A program made the position numbers and the translations under genes. A stretch of DNA of 64,000 bases, from assembly GCF_040096205.1 (NCBI RefSeq), contig NZ_JBBMFD010000004.1:1-64000 (forward strand), read 5' to 3'. Origin of the DNA: Solibaculum_A intestinale. GTDB lineage: Bacteria; Bacillota; Clostridia; Oscillospirales; Acutalibacteraceae. The notes beneath the pieces were generated by a model that saw only the letters and a list, made by a program, of their open reading frames with translations, was not told the origin of the DNA and ran no database searches. This document shows, piece after piece, positions 32,990-41,884 of the stretch (position 1 is the first letter of the stretch; every line of letters begins with the position of its first letter).

Positions 32990-33901
32990 ATGCCACTGAT
33001 TCTGGAAACCAACGGGCTAACCAAGCTGTACGGCGGCCGGGCGGCTGTCAACCAGGTCAGCCTGCACGTAAAAGAAGGGGATATCTACGGCTTTATCGGC
33101 AAAAACGGGGCGGGTAAAACCACCTTTATGCGCCTGGTCACCGGCCTGGCACGGCCGGATAAGGGGAGCATGACCCTGTTCGGCGGACAGGATTTTTCGA
33201 GAAGCCGGCGGCGCATCGGCAGCATGATTGAATATCCTTCCCTGTATCCCAACATGACGGCGAGACAAAATCTAGAGGCCCACCGGCTGCTGCTGGGAAT
33301 CCCGGAAAAGGGCAGCGTGGACGAAGCTCTTAAAACCGTCCGTCTGGCCGAAACCGGGAACAAAAAGGTCAAGCATTTTTCCTTAGGTATGCGCCAGCGT
33401 CTGGGCATCGCCCAATGCCTGCTGGGGCATCCGGACTTTCTCATTCTCGACGAGCCCATCAACGGTCTGGACCCTACCGGCATCAAGGAAATCCGCGACC
33501 TCCTTCTCACACTCAACGGGGAAAAGGGCATCACCATCCTGCTTTCCAGCCACATCTTAGGGGAGCTTGCGAAAATAGCCACCTGCTACGGCATCATCAA
33601 CCAAGGGGTGCTGGTGGACGAATTTTCCAAAGACGAGCTGCAAACCCGATGCCGGCGCTGCCTGCGCATCCAGGTGGACGACGTAAAAAAGGCGGCGCAG
33701 GTGCTCGAAAGCATACTGAAAACCGACCAGTTTGACGTGCTGCCCGACCAGACCATACGCCTGTTCGGCTATTTGGAGGACTCCGGCATGGTCAATACCA
33801 CCCTTGTGCAAAACGGCGTGACCGTCAGGACCATCGCCCCAGCGGGGCAGGACCTGGAAGGGTACTTCATGCAGCGGATGGGAGGCTACGGGAATGCTTA
33901 A
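32990..33901 (+). CDS. ABC transporter ATPase (BcrA-like)
   Basis: 303 residues. Walker A GKNGAGKTT, signature HFSLGMRQRLGIA, Walker B FLILDEPINGLDP and H-loop LLSSHIL. The C-terminal ~80 residues are the extension seen in bacitracin and lantibiotic self-protection transporters. AAAGGAGG stands eight bases before the ATG. The open frame extends a little upstream (32969). It overlaps the permease by eight bases. Probably exports or removes a membrane-active peptide. Specificity cannot be read. Confidence 0.92.
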   Translation: MPLILETNGLTKLYGGRAAVNQVSLHVKEGDIYGFIGKNGAGKTTFMRLVTGLARPDKGSMTLFGGQDFSRSRRRIGSMIEYPSLYPNMTARQNLEAHRLLLGIPEKGSVDEALKTVRLAETGNKKVKHFSLGMRQRLGIAQCLLGHPDFLILDEPINGLDPTGIKEIRDLLLTLNGEKGITILLSSHILGELAKIATCYGIINQGVLVDEFSKDELQTRCRRCLRIQVDDVKKAAQVLESILKTDQFDVLPDQTIRLFGYLEDSGMVNTTLVQNGVTVRTIAPAGQDLEGYFMQRMGGYGNA

Positions 33902-34727
33902 TCTGTTACGTACCGAATTCTATAAGCTGTGGCGGCAGAAGTCCTTTTACATCTGTGCGCTAGTGCTGGTGGTCTTCACGGTTTTCAGCGTCTTTTCCTA
34001 TGAGCTTTTGAAGGTAATGATGGAGCTGATTCCGCCTGAAATTGCCCAGGGAGACATTCCTTCCTACGGCGTGGGGATGTCCGCCTCCGCCATCGGGTTT
34101 GAGGGGGATATGAACGGCCTATGGGCAATGACCACGTCCTTCGGCGGCAATCTGCTGCCGGTGCTCATCGGCATTTTCGTCGCCCTGTTCGTAACAGCGG
34201 ACTTTTCCCATGGCGCGTTTAAAAACATCGCCGCCAAGGGCTTTTCCAGAACCTCTATTTACTTTTCCAAGCTCATCACCGGGGCGGTCGCCGGTACTCT
34301 GATGCTGCTTTTGATGGCGGGCGCTGCGCTGGCGACCGGTACGGCCCTCTGGGGCTTCGGTACGGCAAGTCCCTCGGATGTGTTCACCCTGCTTTTGATA
34401 CAGGTGCTCATGCATCTGGCCGCTGTGGGCGTCATGGTGGCGATCTCCTTTTTGCTGCGCAGCATCGGCGGCGCGGTGGCGGTCAACATCTGCACGGTAT
34501 CCTTTGCAGTCCTGATTCCGCAGCTCATCAGCACCTTTCTTAATTACCTGCTGAAAGAAGACCGGGTGGACCTTTCAAAATACTGGCTCTTTTCCAACAT
34601 CACCGAGCTGTCGGCTCTGCCCCTCAGCGGCGACGCGGTGCTGCGGTGCGCCATTGTGGCGGTGGTTACCTTCGCGGTCTTTACCTTCTTTGGCGTATAT
34701 TCCTTTGTCCGGCGGGACATCAAATAA
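33894..34727 (+). CDS. ABC-2 type permease (BcrB-like)
   Basis: 277 residues, six membrane segments, N-terminal LLRTEFYKLWRQKSFY as in BcrB/LanE-type permeases, and an extracytoplasmic loop after the first helix. Partner of the upstream ATPase. Followed after 56 bases by the histidine kinase gene, which suggests that the kinase senses the transported peptide. Confidence 0.9.
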   Translation: MLNLLRTEFYKLWRQKSFYICALVLVVFTVFSVFSYELLKVMMELIPPEIAQGDIPSYGVGMSASAIGFEGDMNGLWAMTTSFGGNLLPVLIGIFVALFVTADFSHGAFKNIAAKGFSRTSIYFSKLITGAVAGTLMLLLMAGAALATGTALWGFGTASPSDVFTLLLIQVLMHLAAVGVMVAISFLLRSIGGAVAVNICTVSFAVLIPQLISTFLNYLLKEDRVDLSKYWLFSNITELSALPLSGDAVLRCAIVAVVTFAVFTFFGVYSFVRRDIK

Positions 34728-34783
34728 GGAGATACGGCATGGCACTGCCGTCCTTTCAACCTCAATGGGGAGCGTGATCGACC

Positions 34784-35695
34784 ATGAATGGAATCCTTTG
34801 GGCGGCAGTGATCCTTCTTGCAATGACGGCGGGCATTTTGTCTGCCTTTTTGCATGGGTACCGCCGGCAGGTGCGCGCCCTGAAGCGGCAGATGGACTTT
34901 CTAAAGCAAACCGATACCAACCTGCAGCTGAACACCACGCTCACCTTCCGGGACGTGGACGCTTTGGCTGTGAGCATCAACGAAGCGCTGGGGCGACATC
35001 GGAGCACCGAACAGGCTCTCCTTCGGGTCAGCCGCAATTACAAGGATACCATCACGAGCATTTCCCACGACCTACGCACGCCGCTGACCTCCGCCTCCGG
35101 CTACCTGCAGATGCTCCGTTCCCCGGATACGCCGGCAAAAAAGCGCGAGCAGTACCTTCACGTGATCGACCGGCGGATCGGGGCGGTGCGAAGGCTTCTG
35201 GATCAGCTTTTTGAATTTGCCCGCATTGAGGCGGACGAGCTGGTTTTGAACCCCAAGCGGCTGCTGGTGAACAATGTGCTGCGGGATACTGTGTCTCTTT
35301 TCTACGATGATTTCTGCCAGAAGGATGCGAGCCCGAGCCTGGACATTCCGGACGGCTCGCCGGTTGTTTTCGCCGACCAGGACGCCCTTCGCCGGGTCTT
35401 CGAGAACATCCTGCAAAACGCTCTGGTTCATGGGGACGGGGGATACCGCGTTTGCTCGGAGCAGACCGCGTTCGGCTGCCGCATCCGGTTTGAAAACACC
35501 ACCCACACCATCGAAGAGGCCGATCTTGCCCACATCTTCGATCGGTTTTACACCACTGACCGGTCCAGAAGCCGCCGGACCACCGGTTTGGGCCTGTCCA
35601 TCGCAAAGAAGCTGACCGAGCGCATGGGAGGAACCATCGGCGCTGCCCTGGAAGCGTCCACCTTTGTCATCACGGTCACCTTTCCAGCTGCATAA
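34784..35695 (+). CDS. Membrane histidine kinase with one helix
   Basis: 303 residues. One N-terminal helix (WAAVILLAMTAGILSAF), a short linker, DHp with ISHDLRTPLTS, then N box FENILQNAL, F-type IFDRFY and G box TTGLGLSIA. It has no large sensor domain, like the intramembrane-sensing kinases that work with BceAB/BcrAB transporters. The cognate regulator is not next to it on the same strand but at 36792 on the other strand, beyond a hydrolase gene. Confidence 0.92.
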   Translation: MNGILWAAVILLAMTAGILSAFLHGYRRQVRALKRQMDFLKQTDTNLQLNTTLTFRDVDALAVSINEALGRHRSTEQALLRVSRNYKDTITSISHDLRTPLTSASGYLQMLRSPDTPAKKREQYLHVIDRRIGAVRRLLDQLFEFARIEADELVLNPKRLLVNNVLRDTVSLFYDDFCQKDASPSLDIPDGSPVVFADQDALRRVFENILQNALVHGDGGYRVCSEQTAFGCRIRFENTTHTIEEADLAHIFDRFYTTDRSRSRRTTGLGLSIAKKLTERMGGTIGAALEASTFVITVTFPAA

Positions 35696-35771
35696 AAAAG
35701 AAAAAATCCGCTTCTGAACGCTGTCTTTCCTTCATATGGTAAGGTAGACGACGGATTCAGGAGGGATTTTT

Positions 35772-36584
35772 TTGATTACCGTGAATGTTCAGCCGAATGT
35801 CAGGATCGCGGTGGAGGACATCAATCCGGCCGGCGGGAAGACCATTCTTCTCCTCCACGGCTGGCCGCTCAACCGCAACATGTTCGAATATCAGCTGCAC
35901 CTGCTGCCCAAATATGATTATCGCTGCGTCCTCATGGACCTGCGCGGGTTCGGCGATTCCGACCGGCCTTCGGACGGGTACCGGTACAACCAATTGGCCC
36001 GAGACGTAAACGCCGTGGTGCGAAGCCTTGGCTTGACCCAGTTTACACTGGCTGGCTTTTCCCTGGGCGGGGCGGTGGCACTGCGATACCTGTCTCTCTT
36101 TCCAGGCGCCCCGGTGGAGAAGCTCTGCCTCTTTTCTGCGGCAGCGCCTGCCTTTATCCAAAAGTATGGCTCTCCCCACGGCATGACCAAAATGCAGGTT
36201 GACGAGCTGATCCGCCAGGCATCCTCCGACCGGCCGCAGCTGATAGAGGAGTTTGCCGGCCTGCTCTTCGCCCAACCGCACAGCGACGCCATGTTTTCCT
36301 GGATAAAAGGGCTGTGTCTGCAGGCAAGCGGCATCGCCACCGTGCAGACCGCCATCGCCATGCGCGACGAGGACCTGCGCTCCGACCTGCGCAAGATCAC
36401 CGTTCCCACCGGCATCTTTCACGGACGGCAGGACCAGTTCTGCCCCTTTGCATTTGCCCAGGAGCTCAACCGCTCCATCGCCAATTCCCAGCTTTTCGCG
36501 TTTGATCATAGCGCCCATGGCGTTTGCTACGATGAGCTGGATTCGTTCAACGAGCGGCTGGTGGAATTTCTCCAGCAAAAATAA
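35772..36584 (+). CDS. Alpha/beta hydrolase
   Basis: 270 residues. LLLHGWPLN (oxyanion), nucleophile Ser in AGFSLGGAV, Asp in HGRQDQF and His in DHSAHG. Resembles arylesterase/perhydrolase-type hydrolases. The start is TTG at 35772 with AGGAGG eight bases upstream. The substrate is unknown. It lies between the kinase and its likely regulator and may belong to the same resistance unit, though it could also be independent. Confidence 0.88.
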   Translation: MITVNVQPNVRIAVEDINPAGGKTILLLHGWPLNRNMFEYQLHLLPKYDYRCVLMDLRGFGDSDRPSDGYRYNQLARDVNAVVRSLGLTQFTLAGFSLGGAVALRYLSLFPGAPVEKLCLFSAAAPAFIQKYGSPHGMTKMQVDELIRQASSDRPQLIEEFAGLLFAQPHSDAMFSWIKGLCLQASGIATVQTAIAMRDEDLRSDLRKITVPTGIFHGRQDQFCPFAFAQELNRSIANSQLFAFDHSAHGVCYDELDSFNERLVEFLQQK

Positions 36585-36612
36585 ACAATTCGGCTGGCAG
36601 GCTGCGTCTGCG

Positions 36613-36648
36613 AAAAGAGCCTGGGGCACACTTTCCCCAGGCTCTTTT
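36613..36648. terminator. Terminator after the hydrolase
   Basis: AAAAGAGCCTGGGG pairs with CCCCAGGCTCTTTT around a short loop. Both flanks suit termination. It separates the convergent regulator gene. Confidence 0.82.
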
Positions 36649-36791
36649 GTTTTATCAGGATTCGTCTTTTACGGCAGCCGATAAAGTACCGCCCCGCCTG
36701 TTTGAAAAAGAATCGAACAAGAGCGCTCAGGCGGCATCTGCAAGCCGTTTCATAAGACAAGCCTGCGGTTTCCCTTGCGTGTGTTTCTTCA

Positions 36792-37472
36792 TTACGTATG
36801 CATCTTAAATCCAATGCCCCACACCGTCTGAATATACGGCTGGCTGGCGTTGATCTTAGCGAGCTTTTGGCGGATGTTGCTGATGTGCACGTTGACGGCG
36901 TTGTCCTCACCCAGAAAGGTCTCGTTCCACACCGATTCGAAAATGTTGTTCTTGGTAAAAACCTTGTTGGGGTTGCTCATCAGCAGCTCCAAAATCAGGT
37001 ATTCCCGCTTTGTCAGGCTGACCGGCTCCTCCCCCACCTTCACTTCAAAGGTGGAGGGATTTAGAGTGATGTCCTTGAAATGAAACACCCTGCCCACCGG
37101 ACGGGCGTTGTTGCGCCGCAGAAGCGCCTCAATGCGGGCAAGCAGCTCATCGGTATGAAAAGGCTTGGTCACATAATCGTCCGCACCGCTTTTGAGCACC
37201 TGAATTTTCGTGCGGGTGTCGTCCTTAGCAGACACGGCGATCACCGGTACATCCGAGCTGTGCCGGATCCGGGCGAGCACCTCTTCCCCGGGGATGCCCG
37301 GCAGCATCAGGTCCAGAAGCACCAGATCATATGCATTTTTCTCCATCAGCAAAACCGCCTCGGTCCCCGAATAGGCCGGCTGGACGGCATATCCGTTTTG
37401 AGTGAGGAGATCACAGAGCATATTGCTGATGTCGGCATCGTCTTCCACGAGCAGAATGGATGTTTTGCGCAT
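36792..37472 (-). CDS. OmpR/PhoB-type response regulator
   Basis: 226 residues. Receiver domain with VEDDADI, Asp in LVLLDLMLPGIPG and Lys in TKPFHTDEL, then a winged-helix domain with LTKREYLILELLM and VWGIGFKM. Likely partner of the kinase at 34784, and the direct repeats at 32906 are a plausible target. It is transcribed convergently to the exporter-kinase-hydrolase genes, so regulator level is set separately. Confidence 0.94.
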   Translation of the reverse strand: MRKTSILLVEDDADISNMLCDLLTQNGYAVQPAYSGTEAVLLMEKNAYDLVLLDLMLPGIPGEEVLARIRHSSDVPVIAVSAKDDTRTKIQVLKSGADDYVTKPFHTDELLARIEALLRRNNARPVGRVFHFKDITLNPSTFEVKVGEEPVSLTKREYLILELLMSNPNKVFTKNNIFESVWNETFLGEDNAVNVHISNIRQKLAKINASQPYIQTVWGIGFKMHT

Positions 37473-37575
37473 ACGTTTATTCGGCTCCCACTTTTATTGC
37501 AATCAATTTTGTTCCTAGTGTACCATATTTTTTTCAAAAGTTCTACTAGGCCTTCCACCCTTTTTCCGATTCTCT

Positions 37576-38481
37576 TTAGCGCGCCATTTTTATCTCCCGT
37601 TCCCCGCCGCCTGCCTGAAGCGAAAAAAGCGCGCGGATGGTGGGGATCATCCGGCTAGTCGCCTCGTATCCCGCCTGCACGCAGGCCTCCATCTGGGAAA
37701 AGGTCAGCAGACCCGCATCTTCGGGCAATGCCGGCTTGAGTAGAAGACGTTCCCCTCTCGTTTTGCATTCCCGAAGGTTATCCTGCAAAATCCCCAGCGA
37801 GTGGGAGGCCACCTCCAGAATGTCGATATGCGCGGGGCACTGATAGCTTCCGGAAATGTCCACCGCCAGCACGTTTTCTTCCCCTGCCGCCACCAGCAGA
37901 TCCACCGGTAGGATATCCACCACGCCCCCGTCCACCAGACGGCGTTTGCCGATTGCCTTGGGCCGGAACACAGCGGGCACGGCCGCGCTGGCACGCATGG
38001 CTTCGCTGAGCGTAGCCTCGTTTTCCCACGTTACGCCCCGCATGGGACGGACGCCGAACAGGCTGTTGGTGTAGGATATCACCAGGCCGCTGATTAAGTC
38101 TACCGCCGGGATGACCGTACGCATGGAAAGCTGACAGAGCTTTTTTCCTTCGGTGAGGGTATCCAGATAGCGCTCGAGCCGATTCCCTTTGAGAAAGCCG
38201 GACAGGGACAAGGGCCTGCGGCTGAGAAACTGTCCAAGGGCCAGGAGGATGTCGCCATAGGCTGGGTCGACGAGCAGCATGCCTTTTTTCGACAGTTCCT
38301 CCACCACCTCATGCAGCTCTTTTGCGGTAAAGCCCGCTGCGTAAAGGCCTGCCACGATGCCTCCGGCGCTTGCGCCGGACACCGCGTCCGGCCTAAGTCC
38401 GTTTTCTTCCAGCGCCATCAAAACCCCCACATGAGCCGCTCCCCGTGTTCCGCCTCCAGCAAACGCCATTCCAAAAGACAC
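37576..38481 (-). CDS. Patatin-like phospholipase
   Basis: 301 residues from GTG 38481 (GGGGGAA upstream). Oxyanion FAGGGTRGAAH, nucleophile GASAGG, and dyad Asp in VDGGVVD. Members hydrolyse acyl esters at membranes. Resembles bacterial RssA-type proteins. The frame is open to 38559 but lacks a start with ribosome site there. 103 bases upstream of the regulator gene on the same strand. Confidence 0.92.
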   Translation of the reverse strand: MSFGMAFAGGGTRGAAHVGVLMALEENGLRPDAVSGASAGGIVAGLYAAGFTAKELHEVVEELSKKGMLLVDPAYGDILLALGQFLSRRPLSLSGFLKGNRLERYLDTLTEGKKLCQLSMRTVIPAVDLISGLVISYTNSLFGVRPMRGVTWENEATLSEAMRASAAVPAVFRPKAIGKRRLVDGGVVDILPVDLLVAAGEENVLAVDISGSYQCPAHIDILEVASHSLGILQDNLRECKTRGERLLLKPALPEDAGLLTFSQMEACVQAGYEATSRMIPTIRALFSLQAGGGEREIKMAR

Positions 38482-38696
38482 GATGTATTCCCCCTTTTTG
38501 TTTCTATTGGAGTATATTCGCCATTCCTCACAAGTATGGCTTTGTTCACAAGGTTGCACGAAGAGGCGATGGGGAATATTGCTGTGTTTTTGGTCTGGGC
38601 AGCGGCGGAGGCCCTTTTTTCATAGGCCGTGTTTGAAACGATTGGGCGCCCGTTTCAAGTTTTTTCTGCTCTTTTTCTTTTTCCTTGCATTTTCGC

Positions 38697-38725
38697 TTGT
38701 CACCCACTGCGCTATACGGTACAAT
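38697..38725 (+). promoter_or_regulatory. Promoter of the PsiE-like gene
   Basis: TTGTCA (38697-38702), 17-base spacer, TACAAT (38720-38725). Confidence 0.72.
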
Positions 38726-38753
38726 AATTCTATTAAAAGTTGGAGGGAACGCG

Positions 38754-39209
38754 ATGAAAAACTGGCTCAACAAGTGGATCACCCGGCTCGCCGGCTTTAT
38801 CGAAATTGCCGTATCCATTCTCATCCTAATCAGCATCCTGCTGGCTTCGGTTTCCTTGGTCCAGGAGATGGGCCTTTTTGACGGCAAGCTGCTGACGGTG
38901 GACACCTTCGAAGGCTTCCTAGGCCATGCTCTGGCGCTGGTCATCGGTCTGGAATTTATCAAAATGCTTATCAAACACACGCCCGGCGCCGCCATCGAAG
39001 TGCTTCTGTACGCCATCGCCCGCCAGATCATCGTGTACCACACCACGACCCTGGAAACTCTGATCGGCATCCTGGCGGTTGCGGGGATTTTCGCCATTCG
39101 CAAGTTCCTTTTTGTGCGCACCTTCGACGACAAACCAAAGGGGCAAGCAAATTCGGACAAGGTAGAATCTCTCTCGGAGGAATCGGAGGAGGAGCCTGGC
39201 GAGTCTTAA
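38754..39209 (+). CDS. PsiE-like membrane protein
   Basis: 151 residues from ATG 38754 (GGAGGG upstream, after the promoter). Four hydrophobic segments with LGHALALVIGLEFIKMLIKH and EVLLYAIARQIIVYH, the core of phosphate-starvation-inducible E family proteins. The acidic tail (ESLSEESEEEP) is unusual. Role unknown. Confidence 0.82.
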   Translation: MKNWLNKWITRLAGFIEIAVSILILISILLASVSLVQEMGLFDGKLLTVDTFEGFLGHALALVIGLEFIKMLIKHTPGAAIEVLLYAIARQIIVYHTTTLETLIGILAVAGIFAIRKFLFVRTFDDKPKGQANSDKVESLSEESEEEPGES

Positions 39210-39296
39210 CACAATCTTCACCGGGCCAAACCGGGAAATAACACTGCGTTTATCTCTCTTATGCTATACTCAGAACTGCAAAGAGAGGTGAGCGGT

Positions 39297-39395
39297 ATGT
39301 CCACGTTATTGATTCTGGCAAGCGTTTTCGTCCTGGCCGGGGTGCCGGCGGGATTGCTGTTGTTCTTCCGCTATTTGCTCAAACGCTGCCATTAA
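39297..39395 (+). CDS. 32-aa membrane peptide
   Basis: MSTLLILASVFVLAGVPAGL and a short basic end (RYLLKRCH). One hydrophobic helix. GAGGTG precedes the ATG, TATACT lies 30 bases upstream, and a terminator follows directly. These three signals make it a plausible small gene. No family known. Confidence 0.5.
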   Translation: MSTLLILASVFVLAGVPAGLLLFFRYLLKRCH

Positions 39396-39416
39396 AGACC
39401 AATATGGTCTTATTAC

Positions 39417-39449
39417 CGGGATGGGCTTGTGTTCCATCCCGTTTTTTTC
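39417..39449 (+). terminator. Terminator of the 32-aa gene
   Basis: CGGGATGG/CCATCCCG stem followed by TTTTTTT. Confidence 0.82.
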
Positions 39450-39458
39450 TCGCCCAAA

Positions 39459-39485
39459 TTAGCACTCTCAATAGGAGAGTGCTAA
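39459..39485. promoter_or_regulatory. CIRCE element
   Basis: TTAGCACTC-N9-GAGTGCTAA, a perfect HrcA operator, followed by TATAAT at 39536-39541. It marks the gene at 39653 as HrcA-repressed heat shock gene. Confidence 0.95.
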
Positions 39486-39652
39486 TTTTAACAGATATTT
39501 CATATTTTATCTTATGTTTTGTCATAACCGGCTCCTATAATGAAAGCTGTTGAAAGGAAAGAAAGCAAAGGAAGGCGAATCCAATGTTTCCTGAGAAAAC
39601 GAACTGACATCCCGCATTCTTTCACAACTCGTTAACCATAGGAGGGATTTGT

Positions 39653-40078
39653 ATGTTTGATCTGATGCCTTTTGGACACAATGAAAAGAGCCTGTTCGAT
39701 TATCTGGACAACTTTGAACGCAGCTTCTTCGGCGACGCCTTTGGCGGCAGTGTTTCGCAGTTTCGCACCGATATTGTAGACAAGGGCGATAAATACATCC
39801 TTCAAGCAGAGCTTCCCGGTTTCGCAAAGGAAGACATCCACATCGACGTGGACGGGGATTATTTGGTCATCCACGGGGAGCACAACGCCCAGGTGGAGGA
39901 AAACCATCATAAGTTCGTCCGCAAGGAGCGCCGCTACGGTTCCTTCTCCAGAAGCTTCAACATTGCCAACGTCAAAGCGGACGCTATTTCCGCTTCTTAT
40001 CAAAACGGCATTCTTGAGCTTACGCTTCCCAAGAAGGAGGAAACGCCTCCGCCCACCCGCCAAATTGATATCAAATAA
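39653..40078 (+). CDS. Small heat shock protein, Hsp20 family
   Basis: 141 residues. Alpha-crystallin domain with ILQAELPGFAKEDIHIDVDG, SFSRSFNIANV and the NGILELTLPKKE signature. ATP-independent holdase that keeps unfolding proteins soluble. GGAGGG precedes the ATG. Controlled by the CIRCE element 168 bases upstream. Confidence 0.95.
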   Translation: MFDLMPFGHNEKSLFDYLDNFERSFFGDAFGGSVSQFRTDIVDKGDKYILQAELPGFAKEDIHIDVDGDYLVIHGEHNAQVEENHHKFVRKERRYGSFSRSFNIANVKADAISASYQNGILELTLPKKEETPPPTRQIDIK

Positions 40079-40086
40079 AATCAAGG

Positions 40087-40122
40087 AAAAGGCCCTGGAA
40101 AAAGATTTTTCCAGGGCCTTTT
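40087..40122 (+). terminator. Hsp20 terminator
   Basis: AAAAGGCCCTGGAAAA stem with its complement, ending in TTTT, starting nine bases after the stop codon. Confidence 0.85.
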
Positions 40123-40170
40123 GTAACAGGAAAGAGCCGCCCAAGCATTTCGGCGGCTCTTTCCTGTTAC
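40123..40170. other. Perfect 19-bp hairpin over the 3' end of the DUF6514 gene
   Basis: 40123-40141 pairs with 40152-40170. The right arm includes the stop codon of the minus-strand gene. There is no T-run, so it may protect the 3' end or stall antisense readthrough. Confidence 0.55.
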
Positions 40171-40400
40171 AGGGCTGCTTGCTCGGCGAAAAAGTTGTCA
40201 ATGGCGTCAAATACATGTATGGTTTCAAGACCAAGCTCGTTGCATTTCTGCGCCAAAATTTCCACCTGTGCGCGGTCTAAGGAAATGTCCGCAATCCTTG
40301 TCTGCCTTCCGTCCTCTTCCCGGTAGGCAAGCCCATAGGACCGATATGTTCCCAATTCCTCTGAAGTCATCTCATTTTCACATACGGTGTACCTGTGCAT
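40167..40400 (-). CDS. DUF6514 family small protein
   Basis: 77 residues. YTVCENEMTSEELGTYRSYG and ADISLDRAQVEILAQKCNEL with the end HVFDAIDNFF fit my memory of DUF6514, a small protein common in Ruminococcaceae. Function unknown. ATG 40400 is chosen because AAGGAGG lies 11 bases upstream. The frame is open to 40466. Confidence 0.72.
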   Translation of the reverse strand: MHRYTVCENEMTSEELGTYRSYGLAYREEDGRQTRIADISLDRAQVEILAQKCNELGLETIHVFDAIDNFFAEQAAL

Positions 40401-40693
40401 CTTATTTGATTCCTCCTTGCTAAATTCCCCCCGGAACATTATAGACCTGTAATTTGCAAAATACAATATTTTTTACTAATAATTCCAAATAAAATTATAA
40501 AAGATTTGAAACTGATTTTCATGTAAAAACATCCCTTTTTTCTTTTCTTCTTTCTTTAAAAACGATTGTATTTCATAAAAATTACGATTGGCGTTCTTTT
40601 TAGGCGCAAGAGTATTTTTTATTTTGTCGCTTATACTATAATACTTTGTGAAATATCAGAATATAGCGTATGATGACTCCAGGTGGTGATATC

Positions 40694-41041
40694 ATGTCGA
40701 ATACGGACATCAACCTTTCCGTTGGAAAACATATCCGAAAACTTCGCATGCAGCGTGGATGGAGTCAAGAAGAATTGGCATACCAATCTAAGCTGACCAG
40801 CGCGCATTTGGGGCACATTGAGCGGGGCGAACAGAATCCAACTTTGGAAACCCTCAGTAAAATCGCGGGTGGGCTTCAGGTTGAAATCCAGGATCTTTTC
40901 AATCATACCAATGCTTCTATCCATAATTCGTCGAATTTGCAGTGGGCCTGGTTTCAGAGAAGGCTGGAGAGATTGCCCCTTGAGCAACAGAACGAAGTGC
41001 TACGTATCTTGTCCTTATTGTTCGACATGCTGGAAAAATAG
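40694..41041 (+). CDS. XRE-family transcriptional regulator
   Basis: 115 residues. HTH at 13-65 (IRKLRMQRGWSQEELAYQSKLT, AHLGHIERGEQNPTLETL), followed by a short helical tail. SinR-like size but the target is unknown. AGGTGGTGATATC precedes the ATG. Transcribed away from the DUF6514 gene; the ~290-base gap between them is AT-rich and holds no gene. Confidence 0.9.
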   Translation: MSNTDINLSVGKHIRKLRMQRGWSQEELAYQSKLTSAHLGHIERGEQNPTLETLSKIAGGLQVEIQDLFNHTNASIHNSSNLQWAWFQRRLERLPLEQQNEVLRILSLLFDMLEK

Positions 41042-41229
41042 ATTGTTTCTTTCGGGCGGACCGTTTGTTTGCGGTCTGCCTTTTTAAGCGGCAGCCGCCA
41101 GAAACGCCGCCCTGGCCTTTCTCTATCTTTCCCCTATGCTTGTCACTCATTTTCCTTTTCGCGCATAGGCTGGTAATGGTCTTTTTCGTACCCTCCGGTA
41201 CAAGTTTCAATGAGGGGAGGTTTGTTTCC

Positions 41230-41421
41230 TTGAACATCATTCATTGCAACAATCCGCAGGAGAATCCCATTCCGGGCTGGATGCAAAATCCCGCGAGGGC
41301 TTCTATGCTGATTCTCAATCAAAGCGGCGGCCGGCTGATCCCCCAGGGGTCAGCTATGTATCAGAACGCTTCTTCTTTTTATCCGTCCTTCTATCTTCCA
41401 AGCCAAGCGAATTTCCAGTAA
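41230..41421 (+). CDS. 63-aa hypothetical protein
   Basis: Starts at TTG 41230 with GGGGAGGT upstream: NIIHCNNPQENPIPGWMQNP, ending YPSFYLPSQANFQ. A terminator follows after five bases, which supports a real gene. Asn, Pro and Gln are common. No known family. Confidence 0.5.
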   Translation: MNIIHCNNPQENPIPGWMQNPARASMLILNQSGGRLIPQGSAMYQNASSFYPSFYLPSQANFQ

Positions 41422-41426
41422 ACTTC

Positions 41427-41460
41427 GGGCCTTCCGGATTTCCCCCGGAAGGCCCCTTTC
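41427..41460 (+). terminator. Terminator of the 63-aa gene
   Basis: GGGCCTTCCGG (41427-41437) pairs with CCGGAAGGCCC (41445-41455), then CTTTCTTT. Confidence 0.72.
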
Positions 41461-41795
41461 TTTCATTTTGGTCCGTGTAAGGCGCCGCATCGCGTTCGCA
41501 GCCAGCCGCCAGTAATGAGACCCGGCTATGCCGTTTGCTGTGCGGTCTTCTTTCGTTTTCCGGGCCATTGGGTACGGGATCCCAAAAATTTTTGCGCATG
41601 GTAGGAAAGAAAGCAAAGTTCTGCTATACTAAAGAAAAACCCGGTTTAACGGCCGCGTAACTTCCGCCAAAGAGGGACCTATCCACGTGTCCGACGGAGG
41701 CGCATGGCGGGCAACGAACAAGGTCGAATTTTTCCGCTAAGTGCAAAAGCGTGCCGGCAAACTTGGAAACGGCAATCAGAGAGGAAGGAATCCAG

Positions 41796-41876
41796 ATGAA
41801 ACTACCCATTGATGTGCTCCATGCAGGGCCTGAACAAGGCGGCCAACTGCATGGAGAAACCAAAACGGCCGCCTGA
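41796..41876 (+). CDS. 26-aa leader peptide upstream of the MATE exporter
   Basis: ATG preceded by GAGGAAGGA: MKLPIDVLHAGPEQGGQLHG then ETKTAA and stop. Its coding sequence holds both arms of a perfect 10-bp hairpin (CTCCATGCAG/CTGCATGGAG, 41813-41822 region with 41848-41857 region) and a competing GGCGGCC/GGCCGCC pair. This is the plan of translational attenuators of the erm or cat type, where ribosome stalling opens the downstream ribosome site. Confidence 0.55.
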   Translation: MKLPIDVLHAGPEQGGQLHGETKTAA

Positions 41877-41884
41877 ATGCTTCA

